Source: Galaxea fascicularis (Eukaryota > Cnidaria > Anthozoa > Scleractinia > Euphylliidae). From it: a stretch of DNA of 64,000 bases. Both the position numbers and the translations under genes were made by a program. Positions 1-28,860 of this stretch are shown piece after piece. How positions within the stretch are numbered: the first letter of the stretch is position 1; every line of letters begins with the position of its first letter. Location of the stretch: contig OX419344.1 in the NCBI GenBank assembly GCA_948470475.1, positions 18,272,225 to 18,336,224 of the forward strand, given 5' to 3'. The notes under the pieces are model-generated. The model was not told where the DNA came from and searched no databases. It worked only from the letters and a program-made list of their open reading frames with translations.

Positions 1-316
1 GCGCAAGTTACGGGAAAATCGTCTTTTTTGTCTGACAGCATTGAAAAAGTCTTCACTTACTCATATGACCCTTTAAACTATAATATCAGCATGTATATTC
101 TCCAAACTGCTCTCCATTCATTTCTATGGTGATGGTGAGGAGAATTTGTTAAACAATCAACACCTTTGTTACTTGTTGATCACTTCCTTTTTTCTCACAA
201 CCTTTATGTTTGATTGAGCAGTGTAACTATAGGGAGAAATTAAGTATTGGAGTTTAAAGGTTAGATTGTAATTGCTTTGTACAGAGGGTCCGAAATTTTT
301 ATTTGGTCCATTTTAG

Positions 317-3300
317 GAGCACGTTGAAGTACGCGTAGCAAGAATATTCAACACATTTGGACCCAGGATGCATATGAATGACGGTACAGCTATTTAGTTT
401 AATTTAATTCACGTTATTTTAACCCAGATGTGAAATGAGTCGTTGTCAAATTCTTGTACCGTACATGCGGAATCCACTTGCTTTTCTAAAACCATCCAGC
501 GTGCAAGTAAAGAGTTTTAAATTGGTTTGCAGCTACTGTTTCTTTTAGTTGCGTAACTGGATGGGGGTAGGGGTGTTGACTTTTCAAAGCTTTACCCTCG
601 CCAAGGGCCAACTGACTTATACCCCAGTAGCCAGTGAAGGGGATGACCCTAACCTAAAGTGTTTATTGAAAGTGTATTCTTCTAAATTTCAAACCACTCA
701 TTCTTAAGTCCGGGATACTCTCGTTCTTAGCAACATTCTAAATTAAAGTAGTTGTTGTTGTTGTTTTTTCTCTCTCTCTCCCAAGGTCGTGTTGTTAGTA
801 ACTTCATTATGCAAGCATTGGAAGGAAAACCGCTCACAGTAAGTAAATCGAAACAGATAAATCATGGGACATCTACAAATAAATGTACTCATGAGATGAC
901 TGATTCTTATTGTTGATTTGCTCAGGTGTACGGAAGTGGAAGGCAGACGAGATCGTTCCAGTACATCAGGTAAACGTTACAGTTGGGTTGCTAGTGAAAA
1001 CACCAAGAATCGAGGTAAAAAGACTCTCGTCCTTGCACCTTGCTTTTGTTGTTTTGGCCACGTCAACACCAACTATGTAAGTCACCTTGTTGCTTGCCTA
1101 CGACTACACCACCGCCAATAACAACAATAGCGATACTCATCGTTACGTCACCTATTGTCATTAATGTGTCAACCAGATGTTTATTGGCTCTCGAAACAAA
1201 GGATTCTTTTGTTCTGTGGTTGGCAAAATTTAAATATCAAAAGACTTGTTTGTAAACAGTGAGTATCGCTATGGAGAGCTTTAGCAAAGAGGACGGCAAC
1301 CGCAACGGGAACGCCACAAAACAATAGTCGTAATGACCAAAAACAATCGCTCTGCACGTGCGTTTTACAGTTTTGTACATTTTGTTGCCGTCCTCTACAA
1401 AACAACAACGTCAAATGACCAAATTTTAGGTTTTCTCGAGAACGTGAGCGCATGACGGTAAATTTACGTTTCTTGTTTCTTACTTTAACGCCGTTCTTAA
1501 AAATTTAGACCCTAGACAGTTCATGTTAAACAAATTGAGATAATAGCGAAAGAGTTAGAAAATCGAGAAGAAATATTTTGAAATGCCGTTTTCGTTGCCG
1601 TCACCGTCGTCGTTGCTAAAGCTGCTTACTAAGGTTTCTAGTTGGACTTAAGTCCGTAGAAGCAGGATGGCCGGGCGGCTTAGGGCGCTGGATTTTAATG
1701 CGGTGACCCGGGTTCAAATCCCGCTCGGCCACTAGCTGGTGTTGTCCTGGGTAGTCCCTGGTTCAACTCCGTGACATCCTTGTAGATAGCCAGCTGGCGC
1801 GCGTTTTTCGAAACTCCGGAAACTTTTCTGGCGCATTTCGGGTGTCATAATTTCCTTCGTAGTTTAAAAACGAAGACGTTTCCAGGCACTAAATTTTGCA
1901 GCAAATTTGCTCTTTCGTATCTTGAAATTATAGTAAAATACCAGCTTTTTAGAATAACCGGATCACAGTTTTTGAAATGGCTTTTCGGGCAGAAAAGTTT
2001 ACGGGACTTTCGAGAAACGGGTTCCTTGCCCGCGCCCCGTGGGTTAGGGGGAGGAGATTGCTGACATTGGATTCTTATCGTGTTATGTTATTTGAATTAT
2101 TTGTTTTAAGGTATTTAAGTGGAGTGCCTGTAAACTAACTGATTAGCTAAGTGCACTTTCACTATTAACTCAACTGATCCCTAGTGATCATTTCTTGTAT
2201 TCTCATGTCCTGTATTTCTGTGCTGACTAGTGATACAGTAAAGAGAAGTAAGATAGTGGTTACCATTAGGATGCAACGAGCTTAATTCTCTTTTTTCAGT
2301 GACCTAGTGAATGGCCTCATTCTTTTGATGAATAGTAACTTCTCGGAACCGGTTAACATAGTAAGTAAATTACTGCACGTTGTTTGTTTATTTGTTTCGA
2401 TTATAGCCACTACTCGAAACAATGGCTTCGAATCACTAGTGTCCAGGGTTCGCAAGGATCTTGAATCCCCTTGAATTTTAGGAGTCCGGGTCAGAGTTCA
2501 GAGTTTCAGCCCTTGAAAGTCCTTGATTTTTTTACTGAACAAGGTCTTAAATGTCAATACCTTTAATTGCTCTTGGTGTAAGGGTAGTGAATGCAAATGT
2601 TCTTGTACACAGCGTGTATGAAGAGCATAAACACTCGTTTTGTTGTTGTTGTTGTTGTTCTTGTTTTTTTTATTTTTCATCCCCAATCGCGTCTTGTTAC
2701 TCTCGCACATGTACGCTGAGCCTTAAGTGCACGGCGCATGCCTATGTTCTGCGCGTGTTTTCATGTTCTGGTTTTGAAAAGTCCTTGAATTTTTAAAATA
2801 GGGTCCTGAAAAATCCTTGAAATGTCCTTGAATGTTTGGCCCGGAAAAGTGCACGAACCCTATCAGAAGTGTTGAGTGGATGAGTTTTGAAGTTGATCTT
2901 TTGTTTCCCTTTTCTGATCGAGTTTCCTTCCCTGAAATGTAATTCACTTCACTTTAATTTTGATGACGATCATGTTCTGTGCTTGGTTGTTTTCTAGAGG
3001 TACACCCGGCGTGGGTTGTTTAAAACTGTTGTTTTGTTACAGGGAAACCCTGGAGAGTACACAATAATGCAGTTTGCAGAGATGATCAGAGATGCCGTGG
3101 GTAAGGGGAACTTTACAAACGAACAAATTGTAATTACCCTCGGCAAATTTTTATGGTGTTGCGGACGTTTTCTCAATTTCCAAGATGTGTATTTGAGATT
3201 TGATACATTAACTCCTTAGAAAGACGTTGAATCAAAAATGGAATCAAGGTTGTTGTAAACACTGCTAACATACACCCTTTTTGATAGTTTTGCTGATTAA

Positions 3301-4534
3301 GTTCCAGAACAAAATCAATTTTTTATGAGGCTGTCGAGTGAGGTTATTCCCGTTTTCTTGGGGTTTTCAAATTCATCCATTTACCATAACGGCTTTTTTC
3401 GTTGAATACCAGGAATATCAATAATTGGCTTCAAAATGTTGAATTCAAAACCTTGTGGGCTTTCACTTCTGAATTTGTTGAAAAACCTGCCTGGCTTGAA
3501 TACACTATTTTGCTAATGATCAGTTCCAAGTGAATTGTGGGTGGACCCAGTCCTTTGTGGAAACAAACGGTCCAAATTACAATTGTAAATTACGTCCACG
3601 AAAGGCTGTGTCTACGCACAATGCACATGGAGTTGATCCTTAGTAAAATGGCTGGGAGTGCAGTTGTTTCATTGTCACAAGGGACCGTTCGGTTTTTAGG
3701 GGCTATGATTACGGTAGGGACTGTGGAATACAACGGAGGACTGGTAAACGATAATTTATTAATTGGCGTCCGAATGTTTTGTTAGGCGGAAAGACCCCTA
3801 TTTTGAATGTTGCAAAGATGGAGGACGATCCCCAGAGGCGCAAACCTGACATAACACGAGCCAGAACTATCCTTGGATGGGAACCAAAGGTAACAGTGAT
3901 CAACATCTCATTTCTCCCCAAAAGAAATTTTCCGCCGAGGGCTGACGCTCGAAACGTTAACTTTTGCAATCCCTGTACGGTCGTCAATTTACACTATCAA
4001 CTCCATTGATAAAACCAAATTTTTGGGCACTAACTTATAGAAGCGACAGTACTGAGTGTGACTTACGACAACCGCGTTTTACACCCCTTGTTGTTGCTGT
4101 TGTTGTTGTTTGACGCAGCACCACAGTTTCTTCAGAAACTGCCCCCTTCATCTGGGACAAGTGTTGGGACAATTTCTCGTTTTCATTGTTTCTCAAAGAG
4201 AAATATTTCGAAACGTTTTCGTGAACAGCAAATTTCTACTTTCCGAGTGGGACACCAGCTTTCGAACAGTCTGTCAACCAGCTCTTGAAGGAACAGTAGT
4301 CATGTAAATCAGGAATACTGCGATTTGAAATTTCAAGGAACGAACCATTCTAATACCTACTATACATGTAAATTAGTTTCATTCAGTCGCTCACGAGTTC
4401 GTCTATGAATTCATTGCGTTATTCTCATTTTTTTTTCTTTTTAGGTCCTTTTAAATGTTGGCCTCAACCGAACGATTGAATATTTCAGGAAAGAGCTCGA
4501 CAAATCCAAGAAGTCCAAGCTTGTTGACTTGTAG
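317..4534 (+). CDS. UXS1: UDP-xylose synthase (UDP-glucuronate decarboxylase), C-terminal exons
   Basis: UXS1 converts UDP-glucuronate to UDP-xylose, the donor for starting glycosaminoglycan chains on proteoglycans, in the Golgi/ER lumen. Seven coding exons are visible: 317-383, 786-838, 926-969, 2300-2360, 3043-3100, 3786-3889 and 4445-4534. All have AG/GT borders and phases that join without a break (477 bases, 158 residues plus TAG). The product begins with EHVEVRVARIFNTFGPRMHM and continues through GRVVSNFIMQALEGKPLTV, VYGSGRQTRSFQYIS and DLVNGLILLMNS to RKPDITRARTILGWEPK and a TIEYFRKELDKSKK tail. These are hallmark blocks of the extended SDR family of UXS enzymes. The N-terminal half (membrane anchor, Rossmann glycine motif, catalytic YxxxK) must lie upstream of the window, since nothing in 1-316 reads as a further exon. 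Introns carry a SINE and two MITEs. Exon borders were set by eye from homology and splice consensus. Confidence 0.93.
1130..1269. mobile_element. 140-bp MITE, copy A (TA target site)
   Basis: Terminal inverted repeat GCGATACTCA at 1130-1139 and its complement at 1260-1269, flanked by TA on each side. Same length and about 95% alike by eye to 43156-43295, in the opposite orientation. The TA flank suggests Tc1/mariner-type mobilisation. It lies in a UXS1 intron. Confidence 0.85.
1666..1800 (+). mobile_element. tRNA-derived SINE
   Basis: The head has A-box-like GGCTTAGGGCGCTGG and B-box GGGTTCAAATCCCGC, with an acceptor-like GGCCGGGCGG/CTCGGCC pairing, followed by a second GGTTCAACTC and a CAGCTGG end. 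Not a functional tRNA: the D-arm lacks the normal structure and SINE body follows. Confidence 0.7.
1794..2035. mobile_element. Foldback MITE with CGTTTCTCGAAA-type ends, copy 1
   Basis: Ends GCGCGTTTTTCGAAACTCC and GGACTTTCGAGAAACGGGTT are inverted relatives. Internal blocks (TTCCTTCGTAG, ACCAGCTTTTTAGAATAA) match 27752-27988 in the same orientation and 4988-5195 inverted. Not found in the flanking exons. Confidence 0.7.
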
Positions 4535-4987
4535 TTGATTTGTGGTCAAGTGGAAAATGAAAAACACGTATAAGAAACTAATGGACAGGTCATCACTGGT
4601 GAAAGTTATAGCTTGCTGGACAAAGCAGAGATGAGGACACTCGGCCGAGACGGAGAAATGTGGGCGTATGTTTGTACCAGTTGTCTGAGGGTAGAAACTT
4701 TTGCCTCGTACAATCGGGAAAGTGATTTTTTTTATACCTTTGCGAAGAAAAGTACGCCTGTTTTTTAACATAACATTTTACGAACTGGTGGTCTCGACAA
4801 TAATAATTATGCACTAAGCATTTCTTCCTTATCACAGGACAATGGTGACAGGAATACAGTCACCAAACTAAGAATAATTACACGAGAGTTTTACATCTAT
4901 TATTTGTTGGAGTTCGTGTCTTTTTACCCTCGGCTTTTAAGGGGCACTCGACTTCGCCGAGCCGGTTTTCTTTGCAAACGTTCGAGG

Positions 4988-5195
4988 GTCCAGGGGCCCG
5001 TTTCCCGAAAGTCCCGAAAACTTTTTGCGCCCAAAAAGCCATTTCTAAAAAGCTGGTCTTTTACCATGATTTCAAGATACTAAAGTACAAATTTGTTGCA
5101 AAATTTCATGCCTGGAATCGTCTTTCTTTATTAGATATGTAGGAAATTATGGCGCCCGAAAAGTTTCAGGGGCTTCGAGAAACGCATGCCTGGCG
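4988..5195. mobile_element. Foldback MITE with CGTTTCTCGAAA-type ends, copy 2
   Basis: Starts CCAGGGGCCCGTTTCCCGAA and ends CTTCGAGAAACGCATGCCTGG; internal AAAGCTGGTCTTTTACCATG is the inverse of copies 1 and 3. It lies between the convergent UXS1 and PAK 3' ends, so it may fall in either 3' UTR. Confidence 0.7.
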
Positions 5196-5752
5196 ACAAG
5201 ACTTAGCTGGCTTTTAACCACGGTCAAACAAGACTAAAGTGGCTATGAATTATAAACCACTTGCGTAAATAAGGATATACACAGAAGCACACATCCTGCA
5301 GTGATTTCAACACCATTAGCTTTTATTAATTAGTATACACCAGGTGTATATATTGCTCTTCCACCTGTAATGTGATCGACTACTGTGGGCAGGAACATTA
5401 CACCCTGCTCATTAAAAAATTAAATTATCAGACAATATTAACGGATATCTTGAAGAATTCCTAATACTGAGGCAATGAGGATTCGATGAAAACAACTATT
5501 TTGAGTTGATCCCCGTTAAAATGATGCTGAATAAAAATTTACAGAATAGATTATAAAAAAAAAAGAACTAAAAGGCATTGTTCCATTACTGTACATGCTC
5601 GAAAAGCAACAAAAACTTTTAAAAGCCTCTGTCAATGAAATTAACCAATAAAAATAACATTTGTGTAAAAAATAAACTCTAAACAATCTGAGTTCGTTTC
5701 TTCGAACCGAATTAACAAGCAACAGGTCTTGCAAGCAATGATTGGCAGTTCA

Positions 5753-22795
<17,043 letters not shown>

Positions 22796-23534
22796 TTTGG
22801 TTTGGAAACTTATCTGGCCGCTAAGATCTCCTCCAGTTGTTAAAAAGTTCTTATTCTATCAAATGACACTAAAAATTCCGGCACTGAGAACATGCGTACC
22901 TCAAAAGTTCATAGCTTCGCTGTTCAATCGCAGGGGATGTAGGGGAAGGTTCCCACTTCAGGGCGCGCATATTCAATCCCCCTCCCACACATTACGCGGA
23001 AGACACTGGGAACTACATGACTCGCATTATCCAATCAGATCACGCGCCTGGCCCCCGGCCTTTCCGAAGACTTTCCGGATTTTCGCGGACATTTCAAAAG
23101 TGTTTCATCACTCACCTTCCAAGAATTCTTGTCTTGAGGAAACAAAGGGCGAATTATGATGATAATTTGTCTTGTTTAGTTACTATTTGTGCCCAAAAGT
23201 AAGGATGCATAACTTATTAAACTTTTGGGAAACAACTTTCAGGACTCAAACCTCTTGAATAATGTGGTCGTACATTTCAATAAATCAACGTCACAGACCG
23301 TGGGCCGTAGGATCTTGCGACGCTTTCGCTGATTTTTTATTGCTTTGTTTGGACGGGATAAGAGAAGCTGGCTTATCACTAGAGCGAGCTATTTTTTCAA
23401 GTGGCTGCACAGTCCCAGGCCATCTACAAACTGACCCGGAAAACGAACCCAAGTTATCTTTATTTTATATTTATTATATTTATTATTATTATTATTATTA
23501 TTATCATCATTATTATTATTATTTGTATGGGAAA
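22796..23534. other. 5' flank of the PAK gene
   Basis: Upstream of the PAK start codon. It should hold the promoter and any 5' UTR exon, but no TATA box or other motif could be assigned with confidence. A 185-codon plus-strand ORF (22602-23159) overlaps PAK exon 1 antisense and is taken as a shadow. Confidence 0.4.
23474..23523. repeat. (ATT)n microsatellite
   Basis: TTATTATTATTATTATTAT with one CATCAT interruption. Confidence 0.9.
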
Positions 23535-23762
23535 TCGCACGACCTCGAGTACAATTCGGGATTAATAGGTACGAGTGATTTTGAAAGTTCTCAAAGTTGC
23601 ACGAGCCTTTAGGCTTTATCTATAGTACATTCAACAAAATTTACGAACTTACGCACCGTTGTCATGGAAATTTAATAGGTACTCCTACGGAGTTCTATTT
23701 GGGATTAAATGTACTGCTCTCGACCAATCAGAATTGAGTAATTTTGTTGAGTGTACTTTAAA
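23535..23762. mobile_element. Dispersed repeat related to the 28260-28560 hairpin
   Basis: Shares CGCACGACCTCGAGTACAAT, TTCGGGATTAATAGGTAC, AGTGATTTTGAAAGTTCTCA and the TACGGAGT/ATTTGGGATTAA blocks with 28260-28560. Ends in sequence related to TTTTGTTGAGTGTAC. No coding content. Confidence 0.65.
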
Positions 23763-24654
23763 TTTATTTATTTATCATTTTTTGCACTCTTTCACTGAAA
23801 ATATCTCCGGAAAATTTTCACAGTTACTCTGAAAACGGCTTTGACGAAGTCATTTATTCACAAGGTGTGAATAAATTTACAAGATTGCTATATACAGCCT
23901 CGTTGTAAAAAATATGAGCTGACAGCATACGAACCAGTCGAGGCCAGTTCATGCCCCAGGCCAGCACGGGATTCCTTTATGGATAAAACTTCAACAAAAC
24001 GTACTCGATTCTGAATGATCGAAAGCAATACAATTAATTCTAAATTGAACGCTGGTACCTACAGTGTATCAAGTTTCCATGGCAACAGCACGTAAACGCA
24101 ATTACACGTGGCAACTTTGAACGTTTCGACGGGTGAAATTGGACAGAAAAACACAAACAGAAACTGCGATTCGGTTGCATGGATTTTTGCGGTAATTTAG
24201 TGGGATATACAATTGTGCGACCTCGTACAAATTGTTATTTCTTTTTGCGGCAAATTAAACTATAACTAAAATATCGCACAGAAAATTGGGGGTTTTCTTA
24301 TATCAACCCCCACCTCACCCCCTAACAACCACCGAAGCCCCACCCCAACCTCCTCCCCCGCCAGCGCGTTGCTCGCGTGGAATTGATCTATTACTCCACA
24401 TGATGAATTTTCATATGACGTATCCTTCCCAAAAACATATTTTAAAAAAAACACGACAGAAAATTAGATTTTTACGACCCGCACCAAATTAATGTAATTT
24501 TAATTAACGTTTTATGAAGAAAAGTCAAAACACGGCTAGCTTTTAGTTTATAGAACCACTTCCTCAGCCGACAGCAAGGCGGGCATTTTCTACTGGGGGT
24601 AAAATGCAAATCCTCGCAAAAAATGTTATAAGAGCACGGAGACGAGTATTTATC

Positions 24655-25105
24655 GAACCCCGCGGGGTGGGGTACTCCCCTACATAAGCTTATATAGGTA
24701 CCTGCCGCCCCAAAGGGTATGGTTTTCGGTCTGAAAACGGGTATAGATTTTGACCATTATGGTCTTAAATCGGGTATCGTTTTCAAGGTAACAGGGCGTA
24801 TGAACGTACTTGCACTGAACGTATCAAGTGTTTTTTTTAACTGCAAATAATGATAGAGAAAGAGAAGTTACCGAAATATATCTCTGGAGCTGAGTTTTAC
24901 AAATTCTTGGCTTCGGCACTGATGCAAAGCTTAATTACGCTACAACAAAGCCACAACTATAGGTCTGAAAACTGGCATGGATTTTAGAGGCCTGAGGGGC
25001 TGAGAACAGGTGTGGAAAATGCAATGTTTTGGTCTGAAATAGGGTTAGGATTTGGAGAACCGGGCGGCAGACCCCTACCAAGGATTCCGAGGGTACTACC
25101 AGCAT
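24655..25105. mobile_element. Dispersed non-coding repeat with TGCCGCCC inverted ends
   Basis: GGGGTACTCCCCTACATAAG and ACCTGCCGCCCCAAAGGG at the left are answered by ACCGGGCGGCAGACCCCTAC and GAGGGTACTACC at the right. Internally it repeats GGTCTGAAAACGGGTATAGA-like units. No ORF; coral-type interspersed repeat by appearance. Confidence 0.6.
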
Positions 25106-25530
25106 CCGGGTTATCCATACACATTCAGAGTAGTGAACAGTGTCTTCGACGGCTCATTACCAAGATTATTTCTTATTCGTAATTCTTAAGCTACAAGTTG
25201 GTGAAGCGAGATTACCGCCAAATTACAATTAGTCATATCATTTACTTATGAACAGTAGTTTCTAGTAGCTAGACCAACGTGTTTGAGATGTCTCAATACT
25301 TCACTTTGATTGGTCAAGGGGAATCAACGTGAGTCGAGGGGCTTGTGACGTTGTGACTAAAGGGAGTTTAGTTTCTGAAATAATATATGTGAATCGTCAC
25401 GTGAGTGGTACACGGAAGTTTGGTTTTATAAACTGAAGCATGGATTGTGTGTGGTTCATGAACAGAAATATGGAGCTACGCTATTGGTGGTAACATGGCA
25501 ACGTGAAAAACAAAAATACATGCATCAATT

Positions 25531-25790
25531 GACTGAGGGCGAAAAAATTTTCAGTTCTTTCAGCCTTCTTTACGCAATTGCATAAATTGCGTTCACAACT
25601 GCGAGGATCACCGTTCATTTCATTTTCGCAGTTCATATATGATTTGTTTTATATACATTATTCACATTTGAAATTTTCAAGTAATATATTTTAGTGAGTA
25701 ATGCATATGAAAGAAATCACATGTGAACTGCGGATATGAAATCAAATGCAGAATGGTCGTCGCAGTTGTGATCGCAATTTCTACAATAGG
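25531..25790. repeat. SINE-body repeat block, partly duplicated at 26100-26215
   Basis: GTGAATGATGCATATGAAAG-like, ATATGAAATCAAATGCAGAA and GTTGTGATCGCAA segments occur here and again at 26115-26215, where the last part is inverted. This is probably two SINE bodies, one of them split by the GGCC foldback element. Confidence 0.55.
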
Positions 25791-25798
25791 CCATTTCC

Positions 25799-25958
25799 GA
25801 GATCGCTTGAGCCTCTATTTCAAAGCGAGTCTAAGTGCGAAGTCTTTGTAATGAAAATGAGTTTTCGCTCATATGGAATGCTGAACTTATTACCATCACA
25901 AAACTTTCGCACTTTGACTCGCTTTGAAATAGAGGCTCAAGCGAACTCGGAAATGGCC
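25799..25958. mobile_element. TA-flanked GGCC foldback MITE, copy 2
   Basis: Long hairpin with GGCCATTTCCGAGATCGCTT against AAGCGAACTCGGAAATGGCC, arms of about 60-70 bases with few mismatches (AAGCGAGTCTAAGTGCGAAG). The left flank is TA; the right TA has changed to CA. Inserted in the tail region of a SINE-derived block. Confidence 0.8.
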
Positions 25959-25959
25959 C

Positions 25960-26040
25960 ATTGCATAAAGAAGGCTGAAAAAAATTCAGGACTTCAACAG
26001 GGCTTGAACCCGTGACATCGCGATTCCGGTGCGATGCTCT

Positions 26041-26063
<23 letters not shown>
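25960..26063 (-). mobile_element. tRNA-derived SINE head
   Basis: The minus strand reads GGCTTCATAGCTCAGTTGGT, AGAGCATCGCACCGGAATCG and GGGTTCAAGCCC, with clear A and B boxes and a normal D-arm. The loop has C instead of U before the anticodon and the acceptor pairs imperfectly, so it is called a SINE, not a gene. Body sequence (TCAGCCTTCTTTATGCAAT) follows and also occurs at 25562-25580. Confidence 0.7.
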
Positions 26064-26075
<12 letters not shown>

Positions 26076-26215
26076 CGGTCAATTTTGGGTTCATAGTTTC
26101 CCGTAAAAGATATGTAAGTGAATGATGCATATGAAAGAAATCATATGTGAACTGAGGATATGAAATCAAATGCAGAATGGTTGCGATCACAACTGCGACG
26201 ACCATTCTGCATTTA

Positions 26216-27751
26216 ATATATTTTAAGCAATCAGACTGTGGGTAACAAGAATATGGCGTCCAACCAAAGAGCGAAATGTCGCATTTACTCAGCTATGTTG
26301 CATTTCATTCCGTCATTTAAGTTTTTTTCATAAGTTCCTGGAGCACGCTACCAACTGAGGAAGTCGCAACGTATGACTAAATAATAGTCCAAATACAAAC
26401 AGATTGGTTCGCAAAAAAAGGATCAAGATTGTGCAATGGCGTGCATCCTCGTGAATTTACTATAAGTGTTTCTATCCCTCGAAATTGTTAGGTCTTCATA
26501 TTTGCATTAGACATATCCTTACGCCGCGGATTCTTTCCTTCTTCCAGAGAAGACGCTGTTAGTGAGTTCTACAGGCAGTCCAGGCCGTACGGCCAGCATT
26601 TGCCTTAGCTGCTATTTTATAGTCGCAATTAAGCAGTGTTAAAGGTCTACAGTTCTTAATAAAGTATGGCTCGGCGTCTTTCTTTGGCATAAGCTTAATG
26701 ATTCCTCTTCTCTGAGTGATTGAGAATTGTCCTGTTTCGTAGGCATAATTTTATGCGTTCGGATTAAAGTAGAAGATATGTCCTCCATGGCTCTGACACT
26801 TCGACACACCAACAGATCGAAGCCAATTCTGCAAAGACAGCACTCAATACAAAATCTCGAGCGACAGCACTTAAAAACCGCATGTGCTTTGTCATGTGAC
26901 AATTTCCGAACAGCTTCCGAGCGAATTGCAAAATGTATCTTAGAGACATCGTCACTTTTTAGACTTTAAAACTCATTTCCTTCCACTCGAGTATTCTTGA
27001 GCACATTTCCTCTTCGTTCATGAGATCTTCAGAAGTGTGTTTTGATCAAAAATGGAGCGCAAGAAACGAAAACCCGCCTTGACAATCATTAAGTCAGGCT
27101 CGACACTACATACGCCATTTTATAAACATGTACTGCAGCTTAGTCCAACCTCTCCCCCCAGGGGAAAACCTGTTTAATTCACATTTAATGCGCATTTAAT
27201 GCATAAATTAATTGTTTACGGGAATGGAGTTACCAATCCAACCATACTTTAATTACATCCAGTTCTTTAATACAAAACAACATTCCAGTACTCAAGAATT
27301 TCATTTTGCATAACCTTTCCGGGACAAGTTACGCTCCAATGTTGAAGTATCTAGGAATTCAAACTTTGTTTTTGAAACTTTGATTTTAAAAGGTACAAAG
27401 CAAAGCCAAAGAACGACTCTACTAAAACTATAAAACAATTTGATATGGAGTGAAGTGTGATCAAATTCATTGTCAAATGAATTCGAATGATATCGCCGTC
27501 TCGCGAATTCTGATTAAGATTGCCACTCGCCACCCCTTGGTCAATCTTTATTATGTTTCCTTAGCCATCCAAACTCGCGGAGTGTAAGGTAAAAATCAAG
27601 AGTTGACCATTGAGGAACATTTACAACTTTAATTCGTGCCATCAAGGTAACATTAGTTACAGAGTAGAATTCCTCTACAAAAAGAGTTAGCTTATTGTTA
27701 GAGTAATCACTGTTTAATAGTAATCTTTTATAACTAGACGCTTTAACTCCT
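26216..27751. other. Intergenic DNA without recognised genes apart from the L1 fragment
   Basis: Apart from the RT fragment at 26585-26762, I see only short, unrelated ORFs and AT-rich sequence. Confidence 0.4.
26585..26762 (-). mobile_element. L1-clade reverse transcriptase fragment
   Basis: The minus-strand translation gives GQFSITQRRGIIKLMPKKD, AEPYFIKNCRPLTLLNCDYK and IAAKANAGRT. This is the RT finger region of L1-like (not CR1-like) elements: KxD, then NxRPxTLLNxDYKxxAK. It is only about 60 codons, disrupted at both sides, and isolated in intergenic repeat DNA. Confidence 0.75.
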
Positions 27752-27988
27752 GGCGCGTGTTTCTCGAAACTCCCGAAACTTTTCGGGCGCATTTCGGGTG
27801 CCATAATTTCCTTCGTATCTTAAAAACGAGCACATTTCCAGGCATTACATTTCGCAAAAAAATTGCCCTCTCGTATCTTGAAATCATAATAAAAGACCAG
27901 CTTTTTAGAATAAGCGGATAGCAGTTTTACAAATGGCTTTTCGTGCCCGAAAAGTTTTCGGGACTTTCGAGAAACGGGCCCCTGGAAA
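27752..27988. mobile_element. Foldback MITE with CGTTTCTCGAAA-type ends, copy 3
   Basis: Ends CCTGGCGCGTGTTTCTCGAA and GAGAAACGGGCCCCTGG. The best preserved of the three copies, with GGGCGCATTTCGGGTGCC near the left end. Probably about 237 bp. Confidence 0.7.
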
Positions 27989-28259
27989 CACTGCCTCGGT
28001 TTCGTGACTTGTGATGGGTTGAGATTAAACCATGGATCGGCCGAGAAATACTGGAAATGAGTACAAGTTTCACAATGTTTTTTTGTGGCGGCCATACTGT
28101 AGTGCAGCGGTCAGTCGAAACGAATTTTACTAATAAAAATAGCACGTAAAGAGAACAATAAAATATTCACTTATTTTAAACATTCAGCATACATGTCTTC
28201 CCTATTCTTGGTGGGCACGTGACGTCATAAAAACAACGTAAACAGTTTCAGTTTTTACC

Positions 28260-28560
28260 TGATTCTGATTGGTTGAGAGCAATACAATTAATCCCAAATA
28301 GTACTCCGTAGGAGTACCCATTGAGTTTCCATGGCAACGGCGCGTAAGTTCGTAATTTTGTTGAATGTACTATAAATAAAACAATCCCACGACCTTCTCG
28401 TACAATTCGGGATTAATAGATACTCGTGATTTTGAAAGTTCTCAAATTGCACTCGCCTAAAGGCTCGTGCAATTTTGAGAACTTTCAAAATCACTCGTAC
28501 CTATTAATCCCGAATTGTACTCGAGGTCGTGCGATTTCCTTTTCTAAGACGTTTCTCACG
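28260..28560. mobile_element. Foldback repeat with a long perfect-arm hairpin
   Basis: 28399-28550 folds back on itself: TACAATTCGGGATTAATAGA ... AGTTCTCAAATTGCACTCGC, then GCTCGTGCAATTTTGAGAAC ... TTCGGGATTAAT complement. The loop is CCTAAAGG. The flanking part is the inverted version of 23535-23762. Confidence 0.75.
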
Positions 28561-28584
28561 TTAAAAGACATATCGGAAATATAC

Positions 28585-28823
28585 CCGCTTGCCTGTTTAT
28601 AGCTCAGTAGTGTGTCCCGGGTTCGATTCCCGGACTAGGCGTCATAAGTGGGCTGAGTTTGTTGGTTCTCTACACTGCTCTGAGAGGTTTTTCGCCGGGT
28701 ACTCCGGTTTTCCCCTCTGCTCAAAAAACAACATTTGATTTAATTTAGAGTTTGTTTGATTTACAGTCTCCCCAATTAGTAGAGCACTCGTGTTCAGCTA
28801 GAACGATTTGATACTTAAATAAA

Positions 28824-28859
<36 letters not shown>

Positions 28860-28860
28860 T
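28585..28860 (+). mobile_element. SINE ending in a (TTA)n tail
   Basis: Head remnant TATAGCTCAGTAGTGTGTCC with B-box GGGTTCGATTCCCGG. Body GGTTCTCTACACTGCTCTGA, TTTTTCGCCGGGTACTCCGG, and CTAGAACGATTTGATACTTA near the 3' end. The tail is TTATTATTATT repeats up to 28860. Confidence 0.75.

Noticed and set aside
25985..26063. tRNA gene on the minus strand
   Set aside because: C at the position before the anticodon, imperfect arms and attached SINE body indicate a SINE head.
25831..26205. 124-codon minus-strand ORF
   Set aside because: It is a read-through of the tRNA-like SINE head and the GGCC foldback element, not a gene.
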